Assembly (NCBI RefSeq): GCF_029203305.1
Contig: NC_089466.1
Location: forward strand, 744,001 to 808,000
Source: Yamadazyma tenuis
Taxonomy: Eukaryota > Ascomycota > Pichiomycetes > Serinales > Debaryomycetaceae
Length of the DNA stretch: 64,000 nt
Direction: 5' to 3'
In this document: positions 27,501 to 38,016 of the stretch, one piece after another
Layout of the letters: the number at the start of each line of letters is the position of its first letter
Numbering within the stretch: position 1 is the stretch's first letter
The notes under the pieces: generated by a model
Seen by the model: the letters and a program-made list of their open reading frames with translations, nothing else
Database searches by the model: none
Told to the model about the DNA's origin: nothing
Program-made: the position numbers and the translations under genes

Positions 27501-28383
27501 GTGTTTGAGCCAGTTCAACTCGTCACACCTTTATGGATTCCTAAAGGCGAAGTACCAATTTGTTGAAGGAAATGACATCCACAACTTGGAAACTATTTTG
27601 TCAGATGCCAAGCAGATCAATGCGTTGACAATACCTCTAACCAGCGAGGGTAAATACCAAGAGAGTTTGGACTACTTACTCGAGCAATTGGAAAGTATCA
27701 AAGAGCTCGAAAAGTTTGATGAGTCGTTCAAATTGTATTTGCTGATAATCGAATCTCCTGGTTTCTATAGCCAACAGCAAATGTCAACAGCCTCTCTTGC
27801 ATTGAACTTGAATGAGCAATATTGGTTGAAGTTGATAGACTGCTTGATTGGATTGTCCAAGGAGATGCCTACCATCAACGAGTTCATCTATAAGAGTTTC
27901 AGGAAGATAAGTGACATCAAGCTTAACCCCAATGACAAAAATGAAACGTCGTTTTTAAAGATCTTCGACACATTTCTTAACAATAATGACCAGACCACCC
28001 TCTTGAACGTCCGGAACATCTTGATTGAGATCCTTATCAGCTACAGCTATGAGAGTGAAATTCTCCGATTGAGTTACAAAATCATCAACCAAAACATCCA
28101 CGATAAGTTGAATGTAATTAAGTATCACAACCTCAAGGGATGGCTGATAAGCTGCAAGCACTGCACTAACTGTGGTAAACAGCTCTACGGCTCCCACATC
28201 GACTTGAGCAACTTCATGGTTTGGGAACAACGACAACAAACCGTATTGAACATGATGTCAGATGTGAAAGATGCTGAAAGCACAGACCAGTTGCGGTTGG
28301 TGTTTTTCAAGTGCAATCATGGTTACCACTACAAGTGTCTTCGGAACTTGAGTAGCGACACCTGTGTGGTATGCACCCAATAA
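24571..28383 (+). CDS. VPS8: CORVET tethering complex subunit Vps8
   Basis: 1270 residues, close to the yeast protein (1274). Vps8 is the Rab5 (Vps21)-binding subunit of CORVET, which tethers early endosomes. The N-terminal part is a beta-propeller (I-A-I-G-T-E-R-G, V-V-V-S-G-H-T-N-G, V-I-W-E-L-K-S), the middle is an alpha-solenoid, and the C-terminus has a RING-type zinc module (about 1190-1268): C-x2-C-x2-C near C-K-H-C-T-N-C-G-K, then C-N-H-x3-H-x2-C and a last C-V-V-C. Its Cys/His spacing matches the Vps8 RING-H2, which connects it to the class C core. The N-terminal ATG at 24571 is the only reasonable start. Confidence 0.92.
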   Translation: MTKKSFDDRSQTRISLSIKAHRSSTTDARPVPLSHSRTFQWSETPAVSVEINSPDFLFKYGQACYMDSSASLIAIGTERGYVVVFGYHQEVIHVLTPEHTTAIPELPPISLTGYIVNTSVSSLAISLDLTVVVSGHTNGLIVIWELKSGQELTPPLHQIKPITFQDRFHKNKEGHLSITITSIKIFHDNQIVSSDVSGLVFYHHGVKSLLARNYITQKLLGNNDSNGIPSPKYRIYDMDILALGNTPQITDLIGMLAVVTGLMVAVLSVFSMDNPNNLYLKTHFKMQVPKAVKLTLDSLACTGWFPCMEYEGVVSNAKLAVSWNNCLSILEVDNAILPANFVGVINDLRSKDKSIPTLPISRTARKYLKDPIISLKWMSTSSVCCFTHKEVIILYYKNQGHESLKIIGKEPLGYVPNSLDFKLNKDHISRTFNSSIKLVKMRVLLLNQKHHHSQLAIGKPISWNDKLAELLAKKYYEEALNACYFFYSSKGIGELVLFSLPESKAIRKKLVHPYLMKILWQSIPHFSNCAVYFRILATLIGESKEIDSELTEMIEMLYETVSDKAEFFDSLENYLISGTITTLSPLVLKALVSYYGECGKGEPLTEILCTINITFLDIDLTIQVCQKNKLDECLIFVYNFLIHDYDTPLLHFLSEIQNNRVDPRNESKVFNYLSYILTGRQYPIDKFIEYSEEQRAKLRTINILFRHETEFLGIQVKETSIFPILTMLLKYNSFEMLSTLNEFFEDSILNEEIESSISRQFIIDALLDIYASNDFSNTDKCHLSIFVGRNYSKYSQFIRLSDSILNQILDNLLNFNHPEIKVDCELAIQSLLTAFEPFDEKKLIEKLSYKKFYNVLISIYKGEGKYYKVLQIWLNQLDEGHADLTNVKDELFNVLTECFSNTKLGIDKVNLNTLIKDNFVKLATINTNNFVYIINNYEPSLHKQILKVNEGSVVFSYLDELFKLGCNDSELIVKYSECLSQFNSSHLYGFLKAKYQFVEGNDIHNLETILSDAKQINALTIPLTSEGKYQESLDYLLEQLESIKELEKFDESFKLYLLIIESPGFYSQQQMSTASLALNLNEQYWLKLIDCLIGLSKEMPTINEFIYKSFRKISDIKLNPNDKNETSFLKIFDTFLNNNDQTTLLNVRNILIEILISYSYESEILRLSYKIINQNIHDKLNVIKYHNLKGWLISCKHCTNCGKQLYGSHIDLSNFMVWEQRQQTVLNMMSDVKDAESTDQLRLVFFKCNHGYHYKCLRNLSSDTCVVCTQ

Positions 28384-29032
28384 GTCTGTCATAGCTGTGC
28401 TTGTATTAGCATTGATGGGGCGACATAGCGTGATTTCTGTAGAATGGAGAAACTGGAGAGGATACAGTCTTCACCATAACACAAATACCCTTATATATCT
28501 AATTTAACACAAGCCATGAAATTATAGTTACATGTGAATTAATGGCTGTTGATTATCGCAAAATTCACAAAATTCACCAGTGTTCATAAAATCTAATAAA
28601 ATCCAATGCGTGTATTTGACAAGCTCAGGTTTATCTATCTGTTATTACTACACATAACAGCAGCATGGGAATGGAATATTGCAAAGATATTTTTGCACAA
28701 GACTAATAGTGTATCATTAAGGTTATACCCAAACAGGAATATCAAGTCTAAAATAGAATTTAAACTTTGTACTCCAGAAGGGAGGAACCCTTTGCACCAA
28801 TGGCATTGGTGTTGAATGAACCTCGTGGCACCTTCGAACCTTGCCGCCCATCCGGAAAAGCCGTCTACGTAGGCAGTTTTAAGTTTTGAGTCGCCGACAA
28901 ATTATAATTGAGCTGCGAATCTCCCGATGTAGCAATATCTAAATAAACTCCATTTGCAGCTAAAATTAGACCACCAGTGAGAAACTCCTGAAGCCTAAAA
29001 TCGAAAATTTTCATTTTTTTTTGTATATCATC
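28384..29032. other. Intergenic region upstream of the chitin synthase gene
   Basis: 649 bp, A+T-rich, between VPS8 and the chitin synthase gene (same strand). Contains a direct AAAATTCAC repeat near 28560-28575 and an 11-T tract at 29011-29021 just before the chitin synthase ATG. No protein-coding frame I can support; a GGTTCGAA on the minus strand near 28834-28841 looks like half a tRNA B box, without a cloverleaf. Confidence 0.6.
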
Positions 29033-32000
29033 ATGAGTGACTTCAGTGACGACGACTTGTTCGAGTCACCGACCCGGAGGAACTCCGAAGACCACAATCC
29101 ATTCAATACTCCCAGACCCTTTTCTGAGACGTCTTTCCAACCATTCTATGGAACAATGAACATGTACAACACGGCTTATGGAATGCCCCTAAGCCACAAC
29201 AACCTGGTAGCAAGCCCCAGCGAATTTGATGATACGTTGGAAGGAAGTATGATAGATACCAGCATGAACCACAGCTTGAATCACCACATGAACCACAGCA
29301 TGAGCCAGATGAGCCAACCATTCATGCCTCCACAGCTTCCAGCACAATTATACCAACCGTACCAGCAGCGCCACCGGGGCCCCCTGGGTTCTAACTACAC
29401 ACTGAGCACGATTGTGGGCGAAGAAATGAAGTTGAAGCGCCTGAAAACAGTAGCCTTTCACGAAATAACCCCCGAATACCCCGACACTGCATACCAGAAC
29501 ACCTACTATCACCAAGATGAATACAACCCTAACCCTTACGACTACAACTACGACATGAGAATGATGCCCACCAGGCAGTTGACGTTTAATGGAGATAATT
29601 ACATGACCAACCAGTTGAGGGATGTGGACGACGATGGAGATCTTGATCCGTTTGGAGACGAAGAATCGCTTTTCCTGGAGATGTCCAACGAGGTGAACCG
29701 ACAAAAGAGTATCCGAGTTAAGGCTGGAGACTTGTTAGACGAGGACGAGGATGATTTGGACGACTATAAGCCCAAGTTGAACTACAGTAAAACCCTCAAA
29801 AGAGCCCGTCTTGTCAACGGTAACTACGTGGTAGATTGTCTGGTGCCCAAGACGTTATTGGAAACTTACGGAAAGAAAATCACCGATGGTGGAAAGGAAA
29901 TGTCACTCTTGCGATACAGTGCTTGTACGTGCGGACCTTCGAACTTCAGTGCATTCAAGTACTCCTTACGGCAGGACATGTATACCCCCAAGAGAGACAC
30001 CGAAATCATGTGTGTAATTACGATGTACAACGAAGATGAGATCTTATTGGCCCGTACCTTGAAGGGGGTGTTTAACAACATCAGCAACTTGACCAATAGA
30101 AACCACCCCGACTGGGGTGAGGATTCTTGGAAGAAGGTGGTGATCACCATCGTCACCGATGGACGGCTGGCTCTTAACGAGCGGACTGAGAAGTTGTTGC
30201 TGGCATTGGGGATTTACCAGGATACCTACGCCAAGTCCAAAATCAACAACAAGTCGGTGAAGGCCCACGTGTTTGAGTACACGTCAACGGTGGGAATTGA
30301 AACCATCAACGAGAACAGAATCCACTTGACCGTCAATGACAATCCGGTGCAGTTTATCTTCTGTTTAAAGGAGAAGAACTTGAGGAAAATCAATAGTCAT
30401 CGGTGGTGTTTCCAGGCGTTCGCACCCATCTTGCAGCCAAAGGTGGTGATGCTTTTGGACTGTGGGACCGTTCCTCAAAAGGATGCTTTCTTCCACTTGT
30501 GGAGATCCTTCAACGATCCGAACGTGGCGGGAGCATGTGGAGAGATGAAAACCGGGTTGGGACCAAACAAACTGCTTTTGTTGAATCCATTGGTGGCGGC
30601 ACAGAACTTTGAGTACAAGATCTCCAACGTGCTAGACAAGCCGATGGAATCTGTGTTTGGGTTTATTTCGGTATTACCAGGAGCTTTTTCGGCGTACCGG
30701 TACGAAGCATTGTTGAACGTCAACGGAAAAGGGCCTTTGGAGAAGTATTTTAAAGGGGAGTTTTTGCACCACAGCAACAAGATTGATGAAAACGACGATG
30801 ATGATGAAAAGGAGTTGAAAGAGAAGAGCTATAGAGAAGTGGGTATTTTTACCAGCAACATGTACTTGGCCGAAGATAGAATTTTGTGTTTCGAGTTGGT
30901 GGCCAAGAAAGGATGCAACTATATTTTGAGATACGTGAACGAAGCTAAGGCCGAAACCGATGTTCCTGAGACCATTGAAGACTTTGTGTTGCAAAGAAGA
31001 AGATGGTTGAATGGTTCGTTGTTTGCAGCGTGCTACTCGATTTTCCATTGGACCAAGATATGGAAGAGTCAGCATCTGTTGTTGCGGAAGCTCGTGTTAC
31101 AGGTGGAATTCTACTACCAGTTGGTGACTATTTTGGTGTCGTGGTTTTCGCTTGCGAGTTTCTTTCTTGTGTTTGACATCTTGACGTCGAACTTGGGTTC
31201 TAAGACCATTGACTTTGAGGTGGGCAAGTACTTGTCAATAGTGGCCTTATGGCTCTACGTGGTGGCGATCATTTGTACGTTTGTGTTAGGGTTTGGAAAT
31301 ACTCCGAGAGGAACGAAAAAGTTCTACCTCGCCATTAGCATTACATTTGCGGTGTTGATGCTATACATGCTTTTCGCAGCCGTTTATTTGGCGGTGAGCA
31401 CGGTGAATTCGATCTTGAAAAACAATCACTTCACGGCCCTCATGCTTGTTTCCAACGAGAAGTTTAGGGACTTGGTGATCTCCATGGCCAGTACATACGT
31501 CTTGTACTTTGTGGCGGCATTGATATATGGGGAACCCAGTTTTATGGCCACCTCATTTTTACAGTACTTGCTTCTTTCACCCACTTATGTGAATGTGTTG
31601 AACATTTACTCCTTCTGCAACATCAACGACATATCGTGGGGTACCCGAAGCGACCCCCAGGCTCGGGATCTTGGCCAGGCCAAAAGCACCGGTGAAAAAG
31701 ATGGCGATGTGTTGATGATGGTAAGCGGTGGAGATGAGCTCGAAGTAAATGACAAGTATATGAACACGCTTGAGGAGTTACGGGTGGTACCTGATAAGGT
31801 AGAGAAGATCAACGCCAGAAAGGATAAAGATGACAACTACTACGCGTTGATTAGGACCATCACCGTGTTGGTGTGGGTATTCTCCAACTTGATTTTAATT
31901 GCCATTGTGTTGGAAATTGGAGGCATGAGCCAGGTCATGCAGGTGACAAGCTACACAATGATCAGCAACAACTCAGAGGTATTTTTATCGATCATTCTTT

Positions 32001-32104
32001 GGTTGGTTGCGGGTTTGGCGTTGTATCGGTTTATAGGAAGTGTGTTATTTTTGGTGTTCAAGGTGTTTCGGCCCTTGAAGTGGAAGATCCGGGGGAGGGG
32101 GTAG
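29033..32104 (+). CDS. CHS1: Class II chitin synthase
   Basis: 1023 residues from the ATG at 29033. This UDP-GlcNAc transferase makes chitin of the primary septum (the Candida gene called CHS1, equivalent to Saccharomyces CHS2). The N-terminal 250 residues are disordered, with Asn/His/Met-rich repeats (M-N-H-S). The catalytic core has a C-V-I-T-M-Y-N-E-D start, D-C-G-T, Q-N-F-E-Y, E-D-R (614-616) and Q-R-R-R-W (654-658), the processivity signature. Several membrane helices follow (about 690-850 and 950-1010). CTG codons at 30167 (residue 379) and 30200 (residue 390) sit where homologues have Ser, so they probably encode Ser. The paralogue name is less certain than the class. Confidence 0.92.
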   Translation: MSDFSDDDLFESPTRRNSEDHNPFNTPRPFSETSFQPFYGTMNMYNTAYGMPLSHNNLVASPSEFDDTLEGSMIDTSMNHSLNHHMNHSMSQMSQPFMPPQLPAQLYQPYQQRHRGPLGSNYTLSTIVGEEMKLKRLKTVAFHEITPEYPDTAYQNTYYHQDEYNPNPYDYNYDMRMMPTRQLTFNGDNYMTNQLRDVDDDGDLDPFGDEESLFLEMSNEVNRQKSIRVKAGDLLDEDEDDLDDYKPKLNYSKTLKRARLVNGNYVVDCLVPKTLLETYGKKITDGGKEMSLLRYSACTCGPSNFSAFKYSLRQDMYTPKRDTEIMCVITMYNEDEILLARTLKGVFNNISNLTNRNHPDWGEDSWKKVVITIVTDGRLALNERTEKLLLALGIYQDTYAKSKINNKSVKAHVFEYTSTVGIETINENRIHLTVNDNPVQFIFCLKEKNLRKINSHRWCFQAFAPILQPKVVMLLDCGTVPQKDAFFHLWRSFNDPNVAGACGEMKTGLGPNKLLLLNPLVAAQNFEYKISNVLDKPMESVFGFISVLPGAFSAYRYEALLNVNGKGPLEKYFKGEFLHHSNKIDENDDDDEKELKEKSYREVGIFTSNMYLAEDRILCFELVAKKGCNYILRYVNEAKAETDVPETIEDFVLQRRRWLNGSLFAACYSIFHWTKIWKSQHLLLRKLVLQVEFYYQLVTILVSWFSLASFFLVFDILTSNLGSKTIDFEVGKYLSIVALWLYVVAIICTFVLGFGNTPRGTKKFYLAISITFAVLMLYMLFAAVYLAVSTVNSILKNNHFTALMLVSNEKFRDLVISMASTYVLYFVAALIYGEPSFMATSFLQYLLLSPTYVNVLNIYSFCNINDISWGTRSDPQARDLGQAKSTGEKDGDVLMMVSGGDELEVNDKYMNTLEELRVVPDKVEKINARKDKDDNYYALIRTITVLVWVFSNLILIAIVLEIGGMSQVMQVTSYTMISNNSEVFLSIILWLVAGLALYRFIGSVLFLVFKVFRPLKWKIRGRG

Positions 32105-34256
32105 AGTAGAATACATAATACCATTGAAATAGTAGACACATATTCTGTTTGAAATGAATGCAAACAGTTCTGACCCTACACCCACGGAGCTCCTAGATAT
32201 ATTGGAGTGGAGAATTATTGGATATGATCCCAGTAACGGGCAAGGCAAACGCGATGGCATTTTGGTCCGCACGAAGGCCGCCCGTTGTGGCTTGTGCCCC
32301 ACTCCAAGAATTATCGGTACTATACCGACAAAAACACCATCGGCACTAAATCTATGCTTGCAAATTCGTCTGCAATGAAATTAGCACCGTTGAATGAGCC
32401 AATTTCTTGACGAGGTAACCATGGTGTTCCAACGCTATTCCTACCATTCCCCACCCCAAATAGGAGTCAAAGGCCCATTAATTGTCCACATATAACCAAA
32501 CCATCGGAGTCTTTTGGCGGAGCCCGAAACCGACCCAGCCGCTACAACCGTTGGTGCGACAGATGAAAATTTTTTCCGCTGGCCGCACTGTATTGGTGCC
32601 AATGAGAGGCGCCCGTCCGCACGATATTTTTTACTGGTTACCATAACAAACAGCGGGAAGTAATACGGGTCGAATGACGTAGACACCCAGAAAAGAACAC
32701 TGGGATGAATGGCTCTCATTGGGTGAATGGCTTTCTCGTGAGGGGAATGCAAACCGTTGGGGGAATGGAGACGGCTGGGAGCCAGACAACTGGTCAATTG
32801 CTGGCAAGAAGTTTTATGGATGGTACCTGGAACCTGAACCCCAATTAGGAACCAATTACCTGGGGGTGCTCCCAGGGGAATGGATTGGAAATTTGTTGAG
32901 CTTCCACTACCGCTGAGGACGGGGTGAGGATTATTGGTGCATGAATTGCTTTTTTTTCTCACTTTGCTTGACAGATGCTAACTAAGCGGATAAGCGAAAC
33001 AATCGGAAACAACTAACGGCAAGAGGCATTAATTTTTTTTACAGGTTATTGTCGATGAAGTGGAAGCTTCGGAACAGCTGGGAACCACATATTCTTTATA
33101 TGATATTGAAATGTCTACCAGAAAGATAAAAACTTGAAAGATGGGCGGTGGGGTAAATGTACACCCCATCCTTTGGGCCCTGGCATGTGGGCAACCTCCC
33201 AGGTGAAATGCTGGGCCTATCTGCTAATCTTTTGAAAAGTAATTCTTTGTAGATAAGCACAGAAGCATCTCACCTGACCGGAAATGGCAACTCCCAGCAG
33301 ATAAGAACAGGTCAACTACGTATATGCAGAGCGCCGGTCCCACACATTTTATTTACAGGTTAGGTTTTGGGCATTACACCGACGGTCTGAAAATCTCAAG
33401 GAGTTAAAAGGATAATAACAAAAGCTTCAATTGAAGTGACAGGTAATACTGTTGATGGTTAGTATACGTAGACGGTGAATGAATTAATGACATAGAACAG
33501 TAAAACAACCGGCAATCCCAACATTTCCGACGGTTACATGCAAAATTGTATCCGGAGTATCCTATTGGTATCATCGGTTATATAGTGAGAGAATTTTTAT
33601 TTCCAAGCATAATGTAAAGGGTGGACTCGGCTATCACCCGAAAGGACTTATCACCGTTGACTTTAAAAGGGTTATGGTCAAGCAATACCCGGCAGAATAT
33701 TGGTTATGGTGACCGGGTTTACTGACCGGGTTTGCTGACCTGGCCAATTAATTCGATCCGGTGGAGCATACCAAAAGAAAGTATTACCAGCAACTTTAAA
33801 CCAACAATTTTACTAGATAATAGAACAAAAAGGTGCAAAACCAGCAAAGTGTAAACAATGCAGGCACTAGATTGAGGGAAAGGCTGGCCCAATTGAGATC
33901 CCGGGCATGCAAGGTGCAATGTATGTCTCGGCAGGCACCACCGGCAGTCCTGGGCACAACCAGCAAAGTCGGCCCGCCCCAGTGTGTGTAACCGGCCGTA
34001 ATGGGCCGAGTTTACATATAAAATTAATGAGGGAATTATTTTACCTGGGTAAAAAATGTCGTACGCCAATACCTGTAAAATTTATTACCCATTTCAGCCG
34101 CTTTTAAAACATTTTCAAAATAAAGATTTTTTTGTCAGATATTTCATTTGTTGAAAAAATTATTTAAATATCCCAGATATCCCTGAATTTTAATCTCTTT
34201 TTTTCTTTCGTTTTCTTAACTTTTTAGACTAGTTAGCTGTTCTTGTATTAGTAAAC
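32105..34256. other. 2.15 kb gene-free region upstream of PMA1
   Basis: The longest gap in the window, between the chitin synthase stop and the PMA1 ATG. Several frames of 65-75 codons exist but have no supporting features. Recognisable items: an orphan branch/acceptor-like sequence (33011-33044), two AGATAAG GATA sites (33251-33257 and 33299-33305), a 13-bp tandem repeat (33711-33743), a 12-bp AACCAGCAAAGT repeat (33839 and 33959), possible TATA boxes (34016-34022 and 34160-34168) and a T/C-rich leader (34189-34225). A long promoter and leader are typical of PMA1 in yeasts. Non-coding RNA or a small spliced gene cannot be excluded. Confidence 0.6.
33711..33743. repeat. 13-bp tandem repeat in the PMA1 upstream region
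   Basis: Two copies of GACCGGGTTT(A/G)CT start at 33711 and 33724, followed by a half copy GACCTGG at 33737. Possible transcription factor array about 520 bp before PMA1; the factor is unknown. Confidence 0.6.
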
Positions 34257-36959
34257 ATGAGTGCTGCTACTGAACCAACCAAAGAAAAAGTTGATAAGGC
34301 TTTGTCTGATGACGAAGATGAAGATATTGACCAATTAATTGAAGATTTACAATCTGTCAAGGCTGGTCTCGAAGAATCTGATGACGAAGTCGACGAAGGT
34401 TCTTTCAAGGCCGTCCCAGATGAATTGTTGCAAACCGACCCTTCTACCGGTTTGACTGCTGATGAAGTGAACAAGAGAAGAAGAAAGTACGGTTTGAACC
34501 AGTTGGCTGATGAGTCTGAAAACATGTTTGTTAAATTCATCATGTTTTTCGTCGGTCCAATTCAATTCGTTATGGAAGCCGCTGCTGTTTTGGCTGCTGG
34601 TTTGGAAGATTGGGTTGATTTCGGTGTGATTTGTGGTTTGTTGATGTTGAACGCCGCCGTTGGTTTCATTCAAGAATACCAAGCCGGTTCTATTGTCGAA
34701 GAATTGAAGAAGTCTTTGGCTAACACTGCTTTTGTTATCAGAGATGGCTCCTTGGTTGAGGTGCAATCTTCTGAAATTGTGCCTGGTGATATTTTGCAAT
34801 TGGAAGACGGTACCGTTATTCCAGCCGATGGTAGAATTGTGTCTGAAGACTGTTTCTTGCAAGTTGATCAATCTGCTATCACTGGTGAATCTATGGCTGT
34901 TGACAAGAAGCACGGTGATGCTTGTTACTCTTCTTCCACCGTGAAGACCGGTGAAGCTTTCATGATTGTTTCTGCTACCGGTGACTCCACCTTTGTCGGT
35001 AGAGCCGCCGCTTTGGTTAACAAGGCTTCTGCTGGTACTGGTCACTTCACTGAAGTGTTGAACAGTATCGGTACGATTTTGTTGGTTTTGGTTATCGTTA
35101 CTTTGTTGGTCGTGTGGACCGCCTGTTTCTACAGATCCGTGAGAATCGTGCAGATTTTGAGACACACTTTGGCCATCACCATTGTGGGTGTGCCAGTTGG
35201 TTTGCCAGCTGTTGTCACCACCACCATGGCCGTCGGTGCTGCTTACTTGGCTAAGAAACAAGCTATTGTTCAAAAATTGTCTGCCATTGAATCTTTGGCT
35301 GGTGTCGAAATCTTGTGTTCCGATAAAACCGGTACCTTGACCAAGAACAAGTTGTCTTTACACGAACCTTACACTGTTGAAGGTGTTGAAGCCGATGACT
35401 TGATGTTGACTGCTTGTTTGGCTGCCTCTAGAAAGAAGAAGGGTTTGGATGCTATTGATAAGGCTTTCTTGAAGTCTTTGATCTCGTACCCAAGAGCTAA
35501 GAATGCTTTGACTAAGTACAAGGTTTTGGAATTCCAGCCTTTCGACCCTGTGTCCAAGAAGGTTACTGCTATTGTTGAATCTCCAGAAGGAGAAAGAATT
35601 GTTTGTGTTAAGGGTGCCCCATTGTTTGTTTTAAAGACCGTCGAAGATGACCACCCAATTCCTGAAGATATTCACGAAAACTACCAAAACACCGTTGCCG
35701 AATTTGCTTCCAGAGGTTTCAGATCTTTGGGTGTTGCTAGAAAGAGAGGTGAAGGACACTGGGAAATCTTGGGTATTATGCCATGTATGGATCCTCCAAG
35801 AGATGACACTGCTGCTACTGTTAACGAAGCTAGAAGTTTGGGTTTGAGAGTCAAGATGTTAACTGGTGATGCCGTTGGTATTGCTAAGGAAACTTGTAGA
35901 CAATTGGGATTGGGTACCAACATTTACGATGCCGACAGATTGGGTCTTTCCGGTGGAGGTGACCTTGCTGGTTCTGAAATTGCTGACTTTGTTGAAAACG
36001 CTGACGGTTTCGCTGAAGTGTTCCCTCAACACAAGTACAATGCCGTTGAAATTTTACAATCTAGAGGTTACTTGGTTGCCATGACTGGTGATGGTGTTAA
36101 CGATGCTCCATCTTTGAAGAAGGCTGATACCGGTATTGCTGTCGAAGGTGCTACCGATGCTGCTAGATCTGCTGCTGATATTGTTTTCCTTGCCCCTGGT
36201 TTGTCTGCTATCATCGATGCTTTGAAGACCTCCAGACAAATTTTCCACAGAATGTACTCTTATGTTGTTTACCGTATTGCTTTGTCTTTGCACTTGGAAA
36301 TTTTCTTGGGTTTGTGGATTGCTATCTTGAACGATTCTTTGGATATTAACTTGATTGTGTTTATTGCTATCTTTGCCGATGTGGCCACTTTGGCCATTGC
36401 TTATGACAATGCTCCTTACGACCCTAAACCTGTTAAGTGGAACACCCCAAGATTGTGGGGTATGTCCATCATCTTGGGAATCATTTTGGCTGTTGGTACT
36501 TGGATCACCTTGACCACCATGTTCATGAAGAAGAACGGGGAAATCCACGGTATTATCCAAAACTGGGGTGCCATTGACGGTATCTTGTTCTTGCAAATTT
36601 CCTTGACTGAAAACTGGTTGATTTTCATCACCAGAGCTCAAGGTCCATTCTGGTCCTCTGTTCCATCCTGGCAATTGTCTGGTGCTGTCTTAATTGTTGA
36701 CATCATCGCTACTATGTTCACCTTGTTCGGTTGGTGGTCTCCAAGATGGACTGACATTGTTACTGTTGTCAGAACCTGGATCTGGTCTTTCGGTGTGTTC
36801 TGTGTCATGGGTGGTGCTTACTACTTGATGTCTGAATCCAGCGCCTTTGACGACTTCTGTAACAGAAGAAAGACCAAGCCTACGCATGACTCTAGAGCTT
36901 TCGAAGATTTCTTAGTGTCCATGCAAAGAGTGTCTACTCAACACGAAAAGTCCACTTAA
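34257..36959 (+). CDS. PMA1: Plasma membrane H+-ATPase
   Basis: 900 residues; the P3-type proton pump that sets membrane potential and cytosolic pH, the main driver of nutrient uptake. Visible in order: an acidic N-terminus with D-D-E-D-E-D (about 19-23), the T-G-E-S actuator motif, M4 with V-G-V-P-V-G-L-P, phosphorylation motif D-K-T-G-T-L-T with Asp356, T-G-D-G-V-N-D (610-616), ten membrane helices and the regulatory tail [11 protein letters not shown], whose Ser-Thr pair is phosphorylated in response to glucose in yeast. Codon use is extremely biased (TTG for nearly all Leu, AGA for Arg, GGT for Gly), as expected for one of the most abundant membrane proteins. Close to the yeast protein (918). 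Confidence 0.98.
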   Translation: MSAATEPTKEKVDKALSDDEDEDIDQLIEDLQSVKAGLEESDDEVDEGSFKAVPDELLQTDPSTGLTADEVNKRRRKYGLNQLADESENMFVKFIMFFVGPIQFVMEAAAVLAAGLEDWVDFGVICGLLMLNAAVGFIQEYQAGSIVEELKKSLANTAFVIRDGSLVEVQSSEIVPGDILQLEDGTVIPADGRIVSEDCFLQVDQSAITGESMAVDKKHGDACYSSSTVKTGEAFMIVSATGDSTFVGRAAALVNKASAGTGHFTEVLNSIGTILLVLVIVTLLVVWTACFYRSVRIVQILRHTLAITIVGVPVGLPAVVTTTMAVGAAYLAKKQAIVQKLSAIESLAGVEILCSDKTGTLTKNKLSLHEPYTVEGVEADDLMLTACLAASRKKKGLDAIDKAFLKSLISYPRAKNALTKYKVLEFQPFDPVSKKVTAIVESPEGERIVCVKGAPLFVLKTVEDDHPIPEDIHENYQNTVAEFASRGFRSLGVARKRGEGHWEILGIMPCMDPPRDDTAATVNEARSLGLRVKMLTGDAVGIAKETCRQLGLGTNIYDADRLGLSGGGDLAGSEIADFVENADGFAEVFPQHKYNAVEILQSRGYLVAMTGDGVNDAPSLKKADTGIAVEGATDAARSAADIVFLAPGLSAIIDALKTSRQIFHRMYSYVVYRIALSLHLEIFLGLWIAILNDSLDINLIVFIAIFADVATLAIAYDNAPYDPKPVKWNTPRLWGMSIILGIILAVGTWITLTTMFMKKNGEIHGIIQNWGAIDGILFLQISLTENWLIFITRAQGPFWSSVPSWQLSGAVLIVDIIATMFTLFGWWSPRWTDIVTVVRTWIWSFGVFCVMGGAYYLMSESSAFDDFCNRRKTKPTHDSRAFEDFLVSMQRVSTQHEKST

Positions 36960-38016
36960 GAAGGTTCGGTTTAATGCTTGATATGTGAGCCATTGGGTTT
37001 GTGGTTGTGCTATTGGCTGATGTGAGCTAAAGAGATTGTTATGTTATTTTGGGTATCTCTGTGTTTGTGTTTGCTGGTGGCTTGACTGCTTTTTCCAAGG
37101 CCTTTATTCCTGCTCGTTCTTTTGTGTTTTTTTCTCCTGCGACTTTGGTGGTAGGCTGCAATTTTTATCATCCCATACGGATTCTGAGTTATGATTATAG
37201 AAATTTGCGGTTGATGGGTTGCGTCCTATACCTTTGTCGTTTCCATTCTTTTTTTATATTTATTTGATTCCCATCCCCATATTTTACGTTTTATAGTAAT
37301 AGATAATAGTACTTTGGTTGTTTGTAGATTTAAGGCTGCAAAATTTCCCTCGCGCTTTTACCACCTAATTGCCGAAGTTGCCATCACGTGGGAATACCCC
37401 CATTTTGTAAAGTTTGATGTTTGGTCTCCATCATACACTTGCTATAGTCAAGGTACTATCAATGATGACATTCCGGTCTCACATTCTTCTTGTAGTGGCA
37501 ATGTTTGTAAATTGGTTAGCAGACTCTTTTGGTGCTCAGACGAACCGCAAATCGAAAAATTTTTCTCTGAGTTTCTCTCGAATCAAAATTGAACCAGGTT
37601 TTTTACTACGTCCTTTTAACTACTAAAAGTGATTTATCACATTTTTGCACTTCAGACCACTTGACTTCTTACTAGTCACGTTGCCCATCTGCCCCCACCG
37701 CATTCCCGGATCCCTGTTTGCAATCAGCAACCCTGATTTTCTCCCGTTCCGGTTTTCCACAGTCTTCCGTTCTTGATTCCCCACCAGAAACTGTTATTCA
37801 CTTGTGAACAGTCTATAGGGTTTATTCGCCACTATTTGCTTGTTGCTGTTTCCTTTACTTTCTGCATAAAGAAGTGCCTTTGATTCTTCTTTTGTACATT
37901 ATTGTATATTACCTATCATCAACCACAAAGAGATTCCACCCAAAAGGTGCCAAACCCCCAAAAAGCATTCCCCATATCCCAGTGTATTCTAGCTTCTATT
38001 CCCTCGCATTTCCGTC
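36960..38016. other. Intergenic region between PMA1 and PUF4
   Basis: 1057 bp containing the PMA1 3' end and the PUF4 promoter. A CACGTG E-box is at 37385-37390, and the final 350 bp are pyrimidine-rich, typical of a long leader. Open frames of 66-92 codons show no features. I see no RNA gene. Confidence 0.6.

Noticed and set aside
28834..28841. tRNA B-box-like GGTTCGAA on the minus strand
   Set aside because: The flanking sequence does not form a T arm or acceptor stem and there is no A box.
34347..35273. 308-codon minus-strand ORF antisense to PMA1
   Set aside because: Mirror of PMA1's extreme codon bias, which removes stops on the opposite strand; product is low-complexity His/Asn/Ser-rich.
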